Notes under the pieces: model-generated
Seen by the model: only the letters and a program-made list of their open reading frames with translations
Databases searched by the model: none
What the model was told of the DNA's origin: nothing
Translations under genes and position numbers: made by a program
From: Callorhinus ursinus
Lineage: Eukaryota > Chordata > Mammalia > Carnivora > Otariidae
Direction: 5' to 3'
DNA: 64,000 nt
Assembly (NCBI RefSeq): GCF_003265705.1
Contig: NW_020312848.1
Coordinates: forward strand, 55,719,707 to 55,783,706
Shown here: positions 1 to 13,040 of the stretch, one piece after another
Position numbering within the stretch: the first letter of the stretch is position 1
Layout: each line of letters begins with the position of its first letter

Positions 1-1995
1 AGAGGAAGTCCAAACCAGGATTAGAGGGTTGAAACTCTCAGCCTCACCACTCAACCTCTGGGGAAGGGACTGGGGTCTGGGGATTGAGTACAACTATATG
101 GCCAATGGTTTAATCAATCATGTTTACAAAATGAAACTTCATTTAAAAACTCTTGAACAATGAGCTTTGGGGAGCTTCCTGAGTGTTGTACACATCAAGG
201 TGCTGAAAGGGTGGCACCACCCAAAGAGGGTGTGGGAGCCCCATATACCTTGCCCTAGGCATCTCTTCCATTTGACTGTTCCTGAGTTGTAGCTTTGAAA
301 TAGAACTGTATTTGTAAGTACAGCATTTTCCTGAGTTCTATGAGTAGTTCTAGCAAACTACTGAACCTGAGGGGGAATTGTGAGAACCTCTGACTATGCA
401 GTTGACCAGGCAGAAATGTGGGTTATCTGGTGACCTCATCTGCAGCTGGTGTCTGAAGTAAGGGCAGTCTTGTGGGACTGAGCCCTTAAGTTTTGGGGTC
501 TGCATTAACTTCACATAATATAAAAACTGAATTGAATTCCAGGACACCCAGCTGGCATTAGGGAATTGGAGAATTGGTTGTTGTTGGGGGGGAAAAAAGA
601 ATACCCCCAATGGCTAATTAATTGGCTAAATCAAGCTCAGGGGCAGAGATGGATAATTCTAAAATGGAGTGGTATAATTTACTCTGAATTGTGAAGTAAC
701 CTGTATTTCTAGCAATTAGAAAAAAGAAACACGGAAAATTCTTACTTATTACATAATATAGAAATTTCCCCAATCACCAAGGTCATCTGACCCTACTTTG
801 AATGGGAAGATAGATTTATTATAAAAGCCATATCTGAAATTTTCCATGAGGAATCTGTATCTTTTGAAAAGTTTACTTAAAGACTCTTTCCTCAGGAGAA
901 AACACATATATATTGGGGGTAGGTGGGTTATAAAAGATTTCATGTAACCATAAAAATTTATTATAATATTTCTTTTTAAAGTGCCCACTGCAATATTTAG
1001 CATTCTAAATATCTAGTGAAAGATAAGGAATACTTGGCCTAAAGTCACTACTTCTGTAATCTAAAACACTTTGGCAAAAGTGGGAAATAGATGAAGGAAT
1101 GGAGAAAAGAAGACAGAGACAGAAGAAAGGTGGGAGAGGGGCAGGGAAAAAGGAGTAGGAGAAAGTCTGCCTTCCCCCACACTGATCTGTAGTCATTCTT
1201 TTTGTCAGGTATTAATGTGAGCTAATGAAACATCAACCTCTATTTTGATCTGTTGCTGCTGCAGCACCCTTAATTTATTAGGTACTTGCTTGCATTTCAA
1301 AACACAACAATGCTTTGAAGGATGATTGGCCCCCTCTGATCAAAGCAAATTTCATTAGCTGAAATAGCTTGACTTCTAGCTGGCCTATAATACAGAATTG
1401 GAAAAAAAATTTAATGTCTCTATAAAAATACCTGCCAAAGTCCTTTCAATAATGTTTATTTTTCTTCAAAAGACAAAAGGAAGATTATGTAGCTAAATAA
1501 TTTCTTATCTAATTGAAAAACCTAGTACGCAGAAACCATTCAAAAAATTTTCATATAAATTAAAATTAAAAACCTTTGAAATGCTATCACATGAACTGTA
1601 AAATCTTACTTAACAGAACTGAAAATGATTTAGAAAAGCTAGGAGACTACATAGTTAATTCTTTTAAAGCTCCTGATTGATAGGATTTAAATGAACCCAA
1701 TTCTTGATGATTTAGAAATTGATAATCCAAATCATAGATTTTTTTATGGATCCTGTTTTTCTAGAATCTTCTTTCTCTGGCTGCATTTTGGGCATTTAAC
1801 TGCTTTCAATTTCAACCACTGAGTTTGGTAAGGAGTGAAAGAGAAGATCTAGCCCAAATTTCCAACCCAGTCTTTATATGATAACTTGGTTACTTGCCGG
1901 GAAAATTCCAAACCATGGATTAACATGGGTCTCCAGATTCTCTGTCTTTATTTTATATCATTTCACTATTCTTCTATTACTCTTTGTTAAGAAAA
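1..1995. other. Intergenic stretch, no gene recognised
   Basis: AT-rich sequence without a recognisable exon, RNA gene or intact repeat. The short open frames here have no domain-like composition and no splice context. Old, unrecognisable repeat remnants cannot be excluded by eye. Confidence 0.5.
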
Positions 1996-2004
1996 AAAAA
2001 TGTT

Positions 2005-2200
2005 GGGGCGCCTGGGTGGCTCAGTCGGTTAAGCAGCTGCCTTTGGCTCCGGTCATGATCCCAGGGTCCTGGGATCGAGCCCCACATTGGGCTCCCTGCT
2101 CGGCGGGGAGCCTGCTTCCCCCTCTCCCTCTGCCTGCCTCTCTGCCTACTTGTTTCTCTCTCTGTATGTCTCTGCCAAATAAATAAATAAAATCTTTTTT
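2005..2200 (+). mobile_element. Carnivore tRNA-Lys SINE (SINEC type), full length
   Basis: It begins with the tRNA-derived head (ggggcgcctgggtggctcag), keeps the B-box-like gggatcgagccc, then the CT-rich body and an AAATAAATAAATAAAATCTTTTTT tail. The sequence aaaaatgtt flanks it at 1,996-2,004 and 2,201-2,209, a 9-bp target-site duplication. The near-consensus head suggests a fairly recent insertion. A small open frame running through it is incidental. Confidence 0.95.
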
Positions 2201-2209
2201 AAAAATGTT

Positions 2210-3055
2210 AAATTATTTATAATAATTTTACAATGGAAAATCTTAGATATTTTCCTACCTAGGCAAAATGAACAAAAGTGCCTTTCAAATAAATAGTCAA
2301 TCAGGTTAAGTTAAAAAGAAACACATTCATCAATACAAATGCTATTCCACCTTAAATATTCTAGTACTTGCGTTTTTCTGTAATTTTGTCTAAGTTCTAT
2401 AGTTTATTTTACCCATGTAAATACAACATCCACCGTAAAACTTTTTAGGGTTTTTCTCATTTTTAGTAACTTTTACTACATGCACTGTAAATTATCAATA
2501 ATTAGGAAAGTCAGATGACATTCTCATTTAAGCCACTTAGTATAATTGTATAAAGAGCAAATTTGGGGATTTATCACTGGGTAAATTCATTTAAAGATTT
2601 CCCACTGCTCTCAATAATTAAATTTAACTCAAATTTTAGACCCTTAAGAACTCTGAGACTGAAGAAGAAAAAATTCTGTCCATGGACGTCGGCAACAGCT
2701 CCTGCCTGATAATTTCCAGCCTGCTCTTCCTGATGGTCTGCCCTACTGATTTGGGACTTGCTCAGCCAGACCCCACAATTGCATTAGGTCAATTCCTTGT
2801 GATAAACAAGAATATGTATCTCCAACTGGTTTCTCTGAGGATTGAACCCTGACTGAAACAATCTCCAACACTCTTGCCAGCCTCTCCAGGAGCTACCCCT
2901 TCTCCTCTCTGAAAAGACTTGCCTTACGTCCCATCCACCCGTCTTTCCTGGCACCATAAAAGTAGACATATCATAGAGAGAGAGAGAGAAATCCACTACT
3001 AACAAGGAACTATAAACCACAAGGCATTCTAAACTTTTCTACCTGTCTTCCTCCC
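2210..3055. other. Intergenic stretch, no gene recognised
   Basis: AT-rich, with a short (GA)n run near 2,975-2,992. I see no exon-like or RNA-gene signal. Confidence 0.45.
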
Positions 3056-3059
3056 ACCC

Positions 3060-4187
3060 AACATTTCATTATAAAAAATTTTAAAGTACAGAAAACTTGA
3101 AAAGTTTTATAGTAAACACTGTACGACCTAGATTCTGCCATTAACTTTTTATTATACTTACTTCATATGTTATCTATCCATCCATGTAGCTCTCTACTCA
3201 TCCATCACATAAGTTGCAGACATTAATACCCTTCTTCCCAAGTGCTTCAGCATGCATATCATTAATTAGAATTTAATATTTGTTCAAAACTCTTTTTTAG
3301 GGAAAATTTCATACAATGAAATGCCCAAATCTTAAGTGTACCATTCCATAAGGTTTTGTTTTGTTGTTTTTGTTGCTATTGTTGCATCTTAAGACTTCAT
3401 TTTTTAGAGCAGTTTTAGGTCACAGCAAAATGGAGAGAAAGGTAAGAGATTTCCCATATACCCCCTGGCCTCACACATGCATAGCCTCCCCCATTACCAA
3501 CCTCCCTCACCAGAATGGTGTATTTGTTACAATTGATGAATTTACATTAACACATCATAATCACCCAAATTCAACGGTTACATTATGGTTCAGTCTTGGT
3601 GTTGTGCATTCTGTGGGTCCAGGCAAATGTTTAATAACATGCATCCATCATTACAGTATCATACATGGTATTATCACTGCCTTAAAATCTTCTCTGCTCT
3701 ACCTCTTAATCTCTTTCCCCTCCCCAACCCATGGAAACCACTGATCTTTTTACTGTCTCTACAGGTTTGTCTTCCATTCAATGAGTTTCGAAAAATGCAT
3801 CCAACCATGTGACCCAAAATTTATCAATAGAACATCTACGTTACCTCAAGTTCCCCTATGTTCCTTCCCAGTCAATCTTTGTCTCATCCCACCAGAAGCA
3901 ACCACTGATAAGATTTATTTTCCTCCAAAAATTCGTTTTGCTTGTTCAAGAAATTCATAAATATGGAATCATAGAGTATGTACTCTTTTGTATATGGCTT
4001 GGTTTTTTTTTCAGCATGTTTTTGAGATTCATTCATGTTGTTGGGCATATCACTTGTTCTGTTTTGCTATTAAGAAGCATTTAATTGTACGAAAAAACCA
4101 TAGTCTGTTTATGCATTCTCCTACTGATGGGTATCTTGGGTTGCTTTCAGCTATTACAAATAAAGATGCTGTGGACATTCTTATATT
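3060..4187 (-). mobile_element. Ancient L1 (L1M-type) 3' fragment, antisense
   Basis: Read on the + strand it is the reverse complement of an old mammalian L1 3' region. Recognisable stretches include the segment around 3,690-3,760 (cccatggaaaccactgatct), the 'gaatcatagagtatgtactc' block near 3,966, the 'ttgagattcattcatgttgt' block near 4,021, and the closing block near 4,125-4,180. It is heavily diverged and not coding; open frames across it are chance. The L1M subfamily is inferred from memory. Confidence 0.75.
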
Positions 4188-4189
4188 AA

Positions 4190-5255
4190 AAATCAATCAA
4201 TTAATCAATAAAAAGAAATCCAAGACAGTACTGCAAGTTCTATTCCTCACATGATCAAATATTTATTGTATAACTACTATAGGCAAAGCACTATTTGAAG
4301 CACTGATGTCGAGAAGCTTAAAACCCAATGGTAGAACAAAACATGTATGTAAATTATAACCATAAAAAGTAGAGATGCTGCAAGAATAATGTGAAATGTA
4401 TTTGGAGTGTATTTGGAGAGGTTTCAGGAGACAGTATCAGTGTATAAGTCTACAAAAATGTGTTGGGACTATGTTTCAGAGAGTTTTTAATGGGAGGAGA
4501 GTTCTATTGACTTCAGCAAATAATGGAAGGGAAGTCGCTGAAGGATTTTGAGCAGGAATGTGATGAACAGAACTCTGTTTTAGCTAGATCCTTCCAGAGT
4601 TTGTGGCAGATTGAAGAGAGGACAGCCTGGAATAAAGATTCCAATTAGAAGGCCATTATACCCAAGGGAGGTCATGGAGAACCTGCCCAAAGGGGGAGGC
4701 AGTGAGAATAAAAAGAGGGGATAGGTTTGTTCCAAATGGACCTATAGAATTTGGCTACCAACTACTTTTTTTATGCACCCTCTGATTACTTTGTAATTCA
4801 ACATAGACACGTACGCATAAATACCTGAAACAGAAGTTTCACAAAAATATGCCCTTACTATGTGTAATGCACATTAATATTTTCTATGGTTTATTCTCTT
4901 TCTTTTTTTATTTAAAAGCTGAGAGTAAACCACTGAACTGATTCCGTAATCTGTTGGGTTGTGAACTATGCTTGAAAAAACACTAGACTAGATAATGGTA
5001 ATAAAGATGACTCAGATTCAAATACAGGCATTTGGGAGAAGGGTGGTTTCGTGCATTTGAAAATGCTTTATTGAGAAGTCTCAACTTGTTGGAGAGTAAA
5101 CATAAGACAACTTAATTTTTTCCAGTAATCGCCTTCAGCTATGCTCCATCACTCACCTTTTCCCCACCTGGCTTCATAACTTTTCTATTTATTTTTTTAG
5201 TGGACTTTAGGACTACAACACTGGGTGAAGCATAATACTTTTCTCATTACATACT
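4190..5255. other. Intergenic stretch with faint old repeat traces
   Basis: The segment near 4,252-4,310 resembles the 'tattgagcacctactatgtgcc' block common to old mammalian repeats. Nothing else is recognisable and there is no gene signal. Confidence 0.4.
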
Positions 5256-5458
5256 ACCATCATTCATGGTCCTCTTTTTATTTATATTAAGTACTTATTA
5301 ATTATATAATCAATACCCACAAGTCACTCACCCAACTGGAGAATTAGAACAATGACAAAAACTTACATCTAACTATGTTCACTTCCCTATTCTATCTCGT
5401 CTCTTCTTATCTAATATGACTATTATACCAAATTATGTTTATCATTTTTTAGAGTTTT

Positions 5459-5641
5459 ATTTAAGATTTTGTTTATTTATTTGAGAGAGAGAGAGCATGA
5501 GCAGGGGGAGAGGCAGAGGGAGAGGGAGAAACAGACTACCCACTGAGCAGGGAGCCTGATGTGGGGCTCAACCCCAGGACCCCAGGATCATGACCTGAGC
5601 TGAAGGCAGACACTTAACTGACTGAGCCACCCAGGTGCCCC
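5459..5641 (-). mobile_element. Carnivore tRNA-Lys SINE, antisense
   Basis: It starts with ttaagattttgtttatttat and a (GA)n run (reverse complement of the SINE tail). It ends with the reverse-complemented head gactgagccacccaggtgcccc. It is inserted in an old antisense L1. No clear TSD could be identified. Confidence 0.93.
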
Positions 5642-5943
5642 TCATTCCCCTGACGTTTTAAAAATACTTTGCTATAAATGCTGGGTTACAACAAAGTGAT
5701 AAAGCTCTATAATCTTGGAGGGCTGGCTAGTTTGATTTTTTTTTTCCACTGAACATTATATTATTTAGTATTCATCCCCATTTTTGGATAGAGCTATAAT
5801 TTATTTTAACTCCTGTGTAATATTCCATTGTGTGAACTGCCATTTATTTATCTTTTTTTAATACTTTTTTTGTTTTTGCCATGAACATTTTGGTTATTCA
5901 AAGATTTTTGTCTGTTTCTGCTACTACAATCAGTGGTGCTATA

Positions 5944-6178
5944 TTTTTTTTAAGTAGGCTCCACACCCAACACAGGGCTTCAACTCACAACTCTGAGATC
6001 AAGACCTGAGCTGAGATCAAGAGTCAGAGGCTTGGGGCACCTGTGTGGTTCAGTTGGTTAAGTGCCTGCCTTCGGCTCAGGTCGTGATCCCAGGGTCCTG
6101 GAATCGAGCCCCGTGTCCGGCTCCCCGCTCGGCAAGGAGCCTGCTTCTCCCTCTCTCTCTGCTGCTCCCCCTGCTTGT

Positions 6179-6219
<41 letters not shown>

Positions 6220-6300
6220 CAAATAAATGAATAAAATCTTTAAAAAAAAAGAAAAGAAAAAGAGTGACACGCTTAACCAAATGAGTCACCCAGGCACCCC
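5944..6300 (-). mobile_element. Older tRNA-derived SINE, antisense, split by a younger SINE
   Basis: The left part (5,944-6,033: poly-T, then taagtaggctccacacccaa) and the right part (6,261-6,300, ending gagtcacccaggcacccc) together make one diverged, short-type carnivore SINE on the minus strand. Its middle is occupied by a + strand SINE. The aagtaggctccac body marks an older subfamily. Confidence 0.85.
6034..6259 (+). mobile_element. Carnivore tRNA-Lys SINE nested inside an older SINE
   Basis: Head ggggcacctgtgtggttcag, body with a (TC)n expansion at about 6,180-6,213, tail aaataaatgaataaaatctt plus poly-A. The duplicated target is agagtcagaggctt (6,020-6,033) versus agagtgacacgctt (6,261-6,274), 11 of 14 bases alike. 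This places it inside the minus-strand SINE. Confidence 0.93.
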
Positions 6301-6484
6301 GCTACAAATATTTTTGTATCTGTGTCCTGGTGCACATATTCATGAGTTTATCTTGGAGACATACCTGGGAAGAATTACTGGGTCATAGGGTATTCATATC
6401 TTCAACATCATAAGATAATTCCTAAGTAGTTTGTCAACTTACCCCCCTCTAGTTAAGATACTGGAGATATTGTTGCTTCATATT

Positions 6485-7368
6485 CTAGCACTTGGTATCA
6501 GAGTTTTTTCCTACACTTTTTATTCTACCTCTCTAAATTAAGTCCTAGTAATTTAGAAACCTCAATATCACATGGATTTATAGCTGTTTTTTGAACACTC
6601 CTTTCCCACCATGCCATGTTAGACCTGCAGCTCGGGGTGGAGGTTGGGGCATGGAGGCTCACACACATCCTTTACCCCACACCCCCCATTGCCCATTCTT
6701 CTCCTCTGGTCTTAGTGTAGGGAGAAAGGACAGAGTATCCTTAATTGATAGCTCCAGGCCAAATTTACAATTTCCTATCGCTGCTAGGGGAAGGATGGAG
6801 AAAGAGGTTGAAGAGAGATGGAGGCAGGTAAAATACTGAGGAGTCAGAAAGTCTTAGGTACACAGCAGACTCTGAAAAATCCATTCATCAAGCACTGAGG
6901 GAAAGTGCCTGACTCCTACAACAGTATACTCTGCATTTAGAATGCAGACTATTTAGAATCTTCTATTTCCAGCTTTGGGCCTTAATCACAGTTTTGAACT
7001 AAGTCCCACTCAACATCTAAAACCACTTCTTACAAAGAAGTAGCAGTGGGTTGAAGGGAGATAATATTCACCGTCAGAACATTTTTGAGTTTAAATTGCT
7101 AGTGAGATATCCAAATAGAGAGTCTTAGTAAGCAGTTGGTAACAGGGTTCTGGACCTCCGGAGGATTCTGTGAGCTAGAGATGAGAATTTGGAAATTAGC
7201 CACGTTGCTAAAGTCATTAAAAGATAGATATTATAATCAATTTTACTAATCAAAAAAAAACCCTGAAGCTCAATTGGTATAAATAATATACCCAAGATCT
7301 TATAGCTGACCAGAAGCTAAATCTCCCAACTAGCAGAGAGCACATCTGTCTCTGAAATTTCATACTGC
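6485..7368. other. Intergenic stretch, no gene recognised
   Basis: No repeat or exon signal that I can defend. An 82-codon open frame near 6,591-6,839 has no known motif and no splice context. Confidence 0.4.
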
Positions 7369-7385
7369 AAAATCTATGCTCCTTT

Positions 7386-7578
7386 TTTTAAAAGATTTTA
7401 TTTATTTATTTGAGAGAGAGAGAATGAGAGATAGAGAGCACGAGAGGGAAGAGGGTCAGAGGGAGAAGCAGACTCCCCACTGAGCAGGGAGCCCGATGTG
7501 GGACTCGATTCCGGGACTCCAGGATCATGACCTGAGCCGAAGGCAGTCGCTTAACCAACTGAGCCACCCAGGCGCCCC
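7386..7578 (-). mobile_element. Carnivore tRNA-Lys SINE, antisense, young
   Basis: Reverse-complemented tail (aaagattttatttatttatt) and (GA)n, ending gagccacccaggcgcccc. It is flanked by a perfect 17-bp TSD, aaaatctatgctccttt, at 7,369-7,385 and 7,579-7,595. A perfect long TSD and a consensus-like head imply a recent insertion. Confidence 0.97.
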
Positions 7579-7595
7579 AAAATCTATGCTCCTTT

Positions 7596-9337
7596 GACCA
7601 CACAATAACATCCCATGAGGGACTGAAAAAAGAAAGAAGGGAAGGAGGCACCTATGACAATCATTATTTCCTTTGGAAATCATAGAATTAAGATTGCAAA
7701 TGAGAGTTATATAAATTGAATCAATGATCCTTTATACAATCTGCTTTTAATAACTAAGTGGATAAAGGGATTCCCATAACTGTTAAGATATGACTGTACT
7801 CTAAAGAAAGACCATTCATAAAGAACGACAAGGGTGAGGTACAAGTTGTGAGGAGAACATAAAGTGGGACATGGTATGATGAAAATTAGCTAATGAAGCA
7901 GAGATGAAAGAGAAGTGCTCATTCCAACCCCAAGTATTACCCACAGGGAGAAGGAACACTGATCCATGACCTCATCCTTTCCAAATCCAGACCAAGAATA
8001 TCCCCATTGTGAAGATCAATTACATAATCTACTCCTCATTTTCCCCCCCTAGGCTCACTGTGCAACCCTGCTGATGGTAACTTGTCTTCCTTACACTTTG
8101 CTTAAAAAGAGAATGCACTGACCAGAAGACAGGGGTATCCAGCCCCTCAGCCCTTCCATATCTCACTGTAGCTTAATTTAATCAAGTTTATAAGCATCAA
8201 CTTCTGGTGAAATTTTCTATGGAGATAAGGTTGGCTAAGTCAATTTTGGAAGCTAGTATCAGATTTCTAATCCCACAGGGCTCTGGGCAATGGTCACTCC
8301 ACCACTGTAAGGATTTGGTAAGGCTCCATGGCCATTGCATGCCTTCCACCCCACTGCCCAACTCTGCTCTGGGCTTCTGCTACAAGAAAGTAAGCACTGC
8401 AGATAACCAAAATGCTTTTATAAAGGAAGAGTAAGTACAGAGCCAAGAATGGTATGGTCACAAGACAGAGAATGTCATAGTTAAATGAGCAGAGGGTAAA
8501 TGGCCACTGTGTCAAATGCTACCAAGGCAGTAGGACCCAAGCAAGGAGAAAAGACTTGAACCATTTTCTATATGTAAGTACACTGCAGCAACTAAAAGAC
8601 AATATCGAAGATAAAAAGCTAGGCGCTAGCAATTGAAGAACTGCTTCTGCATGAAGATGTTAGGTGTAGTAGGTAATTTAGGAAAAAAATATTATTTATA
8701 AGCTTTGAAAGAAAGAGAAAAGAGAAGTAAAATTAAGTGCTTTGAGTTTTTCAAAGTATAGGTTATTAATTCATTCAGTTATACACAGCCTAGGCTTGCA
8801 CATTTAAGAATATCAACATGAAATCAGTTCTACAAAAGGAAGAGACTGAGATGCTCTCCTGAATGTTTTCTGTGTAGAAACCCTTCATGTTAAATCATGA
8901 TATTCTTGATAAAATTGCACACACTGATCACAAATGTGAATGGCTAGGGGGAAAATATTTTTTATTCTCAAATTACTGATTTCAGAGTCACAAAATACTT
9001 TCCCCTAAATACCTGTTAAAAAGAAAGAAAAACCTGCCCTTCTTTGCAGCTTCATATTTTTTAAAATAATTAGTATCTCAAATGCAACTGAAAGCATAAG
9101 CCAGAAGACCCCTGATAAATAATAATGCATCTGATGGGACAGATGCCATTACTCCTTCTGTGTCCAGTAATTGAGTTCATGTTCAAATTATTTTAAGGTT
9201 TGGGTGAGAATTAAACTTTCAACCCTGGTTTTCCTTCTCACTGTACTTGTGATTCCCTCAGATTATCTTTGTTTAGAGTGGTGACAAGTATATGAAAAAG
9301 TATTATCTAAGAGTCCCGATTAAATAAGAAAATCATA
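7596..9337. other. Intergenic stretch, no gene recognised
   Basis: AT-rich. Two overlapping opposite-strand open frames near 8,207-8,515 carry no recognisable domain. No repeat can be named with confidence. Confidence 0.45.
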
Positions 9338-9534
9338 GAGGCGCCTGTGTGGCTCAGTCGGTTAAGAGTCTGCCTTTTGCTCAGGTCATGGTCTCGGGGA
9401 TCCTGGGGTTGAGCCCCACATCACATTAGGCTCCCTGCTCAGTCGAGAATCTGCTTCTCCCTCTCCCTCTGCCCTTCCCCCCACTAGCGTGCACGTGCAC
9501 TCTCTCTCAAATAAACAAAATCTTTTAAAAAAAT
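9338..9534 (+). mobile_element. Carnivore tRNA-Lys SINE
   Basis: Head gcgcctgtgtggctcagtcgg, then the 'ctgctcagtcgagaatctgc' body, and tail tctctcaaataaacaaaatct. The TSD is not clear. Confidence 0.93.
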
Positions 9535-9539
9535 TGGAT

Positions 9540-12315
9540 AAGGCCATATTTCATTTGCCTAAACATGTGGCTTAGACCTATCACATTGCCCAGGCTTCAT
9601 AGCAAAGCTGTGAATCCTTGGCTGCCAGTTAGTAACAAATGAACTGGAAAAGGCTATCTTCCTCTCCCCAGCTAAGGTTGCAGGTATACAAGCCACTCAC
9701 TAAGGGCACCCAGGGAGTAGAATAGCAAGAAAGTGTCTTTGTGAACCCAGTGTTTCCTTTGCACCCAGACAGGACTGTCAGGGGTCTCCTCTACGATCTC
9801 AGGATAGACTAAGGGAAAATATATATATTTAAATATTGAAGGTAGTGTCAAATATTTTAGCTTAATAATAATTGGGGAGAATTCAATTCTGGACCTAATG
9901 CACGGACATTTCATTTAAAGAGGATGCATGTGTATATTAAAAAGAAATCTCTGTGATGTCATGTTCCCTGGTGTCTGAGACCTACACAACAGACAAGTCA
10001 AAATGTTGGCAACCTCAGTAGTGTTTCTTTAATTTGATTTAAATGCTGTACTCTCAATAATGACGTCTGTACTTTATCTTGACTTTCTTTTATTGGCATG
10101 GCCTTCCCAAGGACCTGGTTGTCTAGGTGATGAATACTGCACACCATAATAAAATAAAGTACTTTTGAAGTGAACAGTAATTAATGCATTCGCTCTGTAA
10201 GTTTAACCTTTCCCCTAATGGGGGAATGGGGGTAGGGACACCTTCCTTGTCAATAGTCGCAAGGTTTGGTGTTAATTCACCCATGTGCTTGTTCATCCTT
10301 GATGGGCTGCAATTCATCCACATTATGAAAATACTTTTAGTAAACTCAATTTGAAAAAAAGAAAAGAATGCTACATCATCTCTTGTCAATCGTTATATCA
10401 TGTATAAACTATTATTTCTTTACAATTCTTTTCATAACTTACTGAATTTACATTCCAAGAATTTCCTGGAAGTATATATGCAGTTAGGTTTCATTTTCAG
10501 CACAAGTTTTGGTCTTACCCCAACCTGAGCCCTGACATACCAGTCCCCAATTATCAGCAATTGCATCAAGTTCACATAAAGGGTTCTCTCGGTTATAGCT
10601 CAGTGATTCAATGACAAGCAGTGGCCTGAGTGAGGGGGGAATGCAGAGCAATGCATTGGCTAATCCTTTTATACTTTTAGGGAAAATAATGAAACTAAAG
10701 AGAAACAAAAATCATCCATAAAAGAAGGAAAGTGAGAACAGGATATAAACAGCTCATTAGGCTAGCATGGTAGGTTTTCACATTTGCGGAAATAGGATTT
10801 CAAGACCTAGGAATAAATGAAAAGGAATTGTTTTGAATGTTCATGCTATTATTCATTTAGAAGACCATCCCCACACATACCATACAGAGACATATACACA
10901 TCCACACTCACACATCCACACCTGTGTACACACCTGAAAACTTAGTAAATGGGTGTGCTGTGCCCAGGAAAGGAAAGGGTAGGAGCAGCAGGAACAGGTT
11001 TGTTGGCAGAGCTGCACAACACAAGACAAGTATACACAGCATGCAGTATGTGTGCTTGGCTCAAGTCTATGCAATTAGTACTGCTATTTACAGCAACTTC
11101 CTTGTACCAGCACTTTAAAAGTAAATGACAACTAGACTGAAACTGTTTAATCAGAATGTAAAATTGAACCACCGTAAGTTCCAAAGCTGATTAACTAGCT
11201 CACATTTTTTTTTTTTTTTTGCTCCCTGCTAATTGCTAAGTACATTTGCTGGTTCCTGGCATTGATTTGCTGGATTCTAATTCAGGGTATGAGTTTAAAA
11301 TATTAATCCACAAACTTTTCATTTTCTTTATTGGTCAATACAACTCATGACAAATTGTACTCCATAAATTCTTCATCTTAATGCTTCCATTTTGATTTTT
11401 TTCCCTGATTCTTCCATTTCATATATTTGTCCCCATCCCTCCCCCAACAGACTACATTTTTATTCTTTCCTCTGCTAAATTTCCTTAGACAAGAGCAACA
11501 TCAGTCAGAAAAATGAGAATACAAGTAACAGAGATTAATAGACACCACTTAGAGCCCAGGGGCTCAATACAATGGGTGTTCTATCCTAAAGAATGGAAGC
11601 ATATTAGAAACCTAGAGAGACTATACCCAAAGGTAGATGTGGGCCAATTCCTTCCTTTCTATGGATGTTTCCAAATACCTTATTTAGGAAACACAAGGTC
11701 TTACATTAATCAACATATTTTCTTTTGGAGTTTGTGACTAATCTAATTTTGCAAAGATGCCAAATTTCTCTGTGTGTTGGGGAGAATGATATTGGTGCTC
11801 CTAAGAGGATGGGTTACCCCAGCAAACATCTAACGCCTGATTCTGCAGTCAGTTCTTTACAGACAGGGAATAAATAAATTCTGTACCACTGTGAGGGGAC
11901 TCACAGTGATGATTCTTCCAACAGATAATGGTGTGAAAACCTCTGTATTCCACAGTCCCTTTTGAGAAGACTTACTGTTCCTCAAAGGATCTACCGTTTT
12001 AATCACAATTCCATTATACTACATCAGAAAAAATTAAATTCACCTTTGCCACAAAGGCAAAATCACTTCAGGAAGTTGTACTTCCTTATTTCTAAAACAA
12101 GTATTACCCATACAGAGAACATGAACCAATTAAATTAAAAATTTCTTTAAAAAAGTAATCGACCTTTAAAAGGTATTATTGATGCAAATATAATAACACA
12201 GATTTTTAATGCTACCATTTTCTTTACAAAATTTTCTCTAAGTATTCACATCACTTACAATTCAGAGAAATAAACTCAGAGTTTTGAGAAATAAGAAGTG
12301 AAGGGAATAATACCT
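9540..12315. other. Intergenic stretch; CA-rich and poly-T tracts only
   Basis: A degenerate CA-rich segment lies at about 10,868-10,932 and a poly-T run at about 11,205-11,220. Several short open frames overlap on both strands with no homology I recognise. No exon signature was found. Confidence 0.45.
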
Positions 12316-12317
12316 TT

Positions 12318-12535
12318 TTTAAACCACCTATATGCAAGGTGATTTACATATATCATTTTACTAAATGCTCAGAACAAGCCTGTAAGGTCCACAGGATTAT
12401 CTAACAGGTAAAAAACCGAGACTCTGAGAGACAAAGTATATTGTCCCAGATTACATTGATAGTAAGTTGTATATTCAGCATTCAAACCCAGGATATCTGT
12501 CCTAACAGCCACCATAATCTTTCCACACATTATAT
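12318..12535 (-). repeat. MIR SINE fossil, antisense
   Basis: It follows the antisense MIR order: 'aaggtgatttacatatatc', 'attatctaacaggtaaaaaa', 'gagactctgagag', 'gtcccagattacattgatag', 'attcaaacccagg', and a final 'cataatctttcc' block. It is strongly diverged, as expected for MIR. Confidence 0.7.
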
Positions 12536-13040
12536 CATTCCCTACATTTCTTTCTTCTTTTTCTCTTTTTTTCCAAAAGCAAATTTCTTATATCGCAATG
12601 ACTAGGGGTATATATTGAAGAATATAACATTTAAATTAGTAAAGATGTTCTTATGGATAAATCAAATTAATTTTTAAGTGAACAAGGGTGGCGTTTTTTT
12701 GCTATAAAATCTTCGTCAAATAATTTTAGTAATGTGTAGTTTAAATTAGTAAATCCTCTCACACTTAAGATGCATGTCCTAAGTGGGACTTCGGTATAAC
12801 AAATTTAAGCATGGCACATAATAATTATGAGGCATTCTTCATATGTAACATAAATGACACCAGTGTCCAGCCATAAGTAAGTAATATTACTCAAGGTGTT
12901 TTTCCAGCAGTGGTGATAGATTTGCACGGATTCATTCTTTCTCCTTTCTTTTGTTGGTTCCCTTGGGACCACGTGTATGTATTTGCATTTGCTATAAAGT
13001 CTGTTTAAGATTGAGAGCATGAAAATAGTGCAAAGTGAAC

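Larger units (their letters stand above)
5260..6480 (-). mobile_element. Ancient L1 (L1M-type) fragment, antisense, interrupted by SINEs
   Basis: Both flanks of the SINE cluster match an antisense L1M 3' region. On the left are 'acccaactggagaattagaac' (near 5,333) and 'tgtaatattccattgtgtga' (near 5,816). On the right are 'tgtcctggtgcacatattcatgag' and 'actgggtcatagggtattcat' (6,320-6,395). The L1 is therefore one older element split by three SINE copies at 5,459-5,641, 5,944-6,300 and, nested inside the last, 6,034-6,259. The left boundary is approximate. Confidence 0.65.

Noticed and set aside
3361..4254. Overlapping open frames of 75-127 codons
   Set aside because: They lie in an antisense L1M fragment and reflect chance openness.
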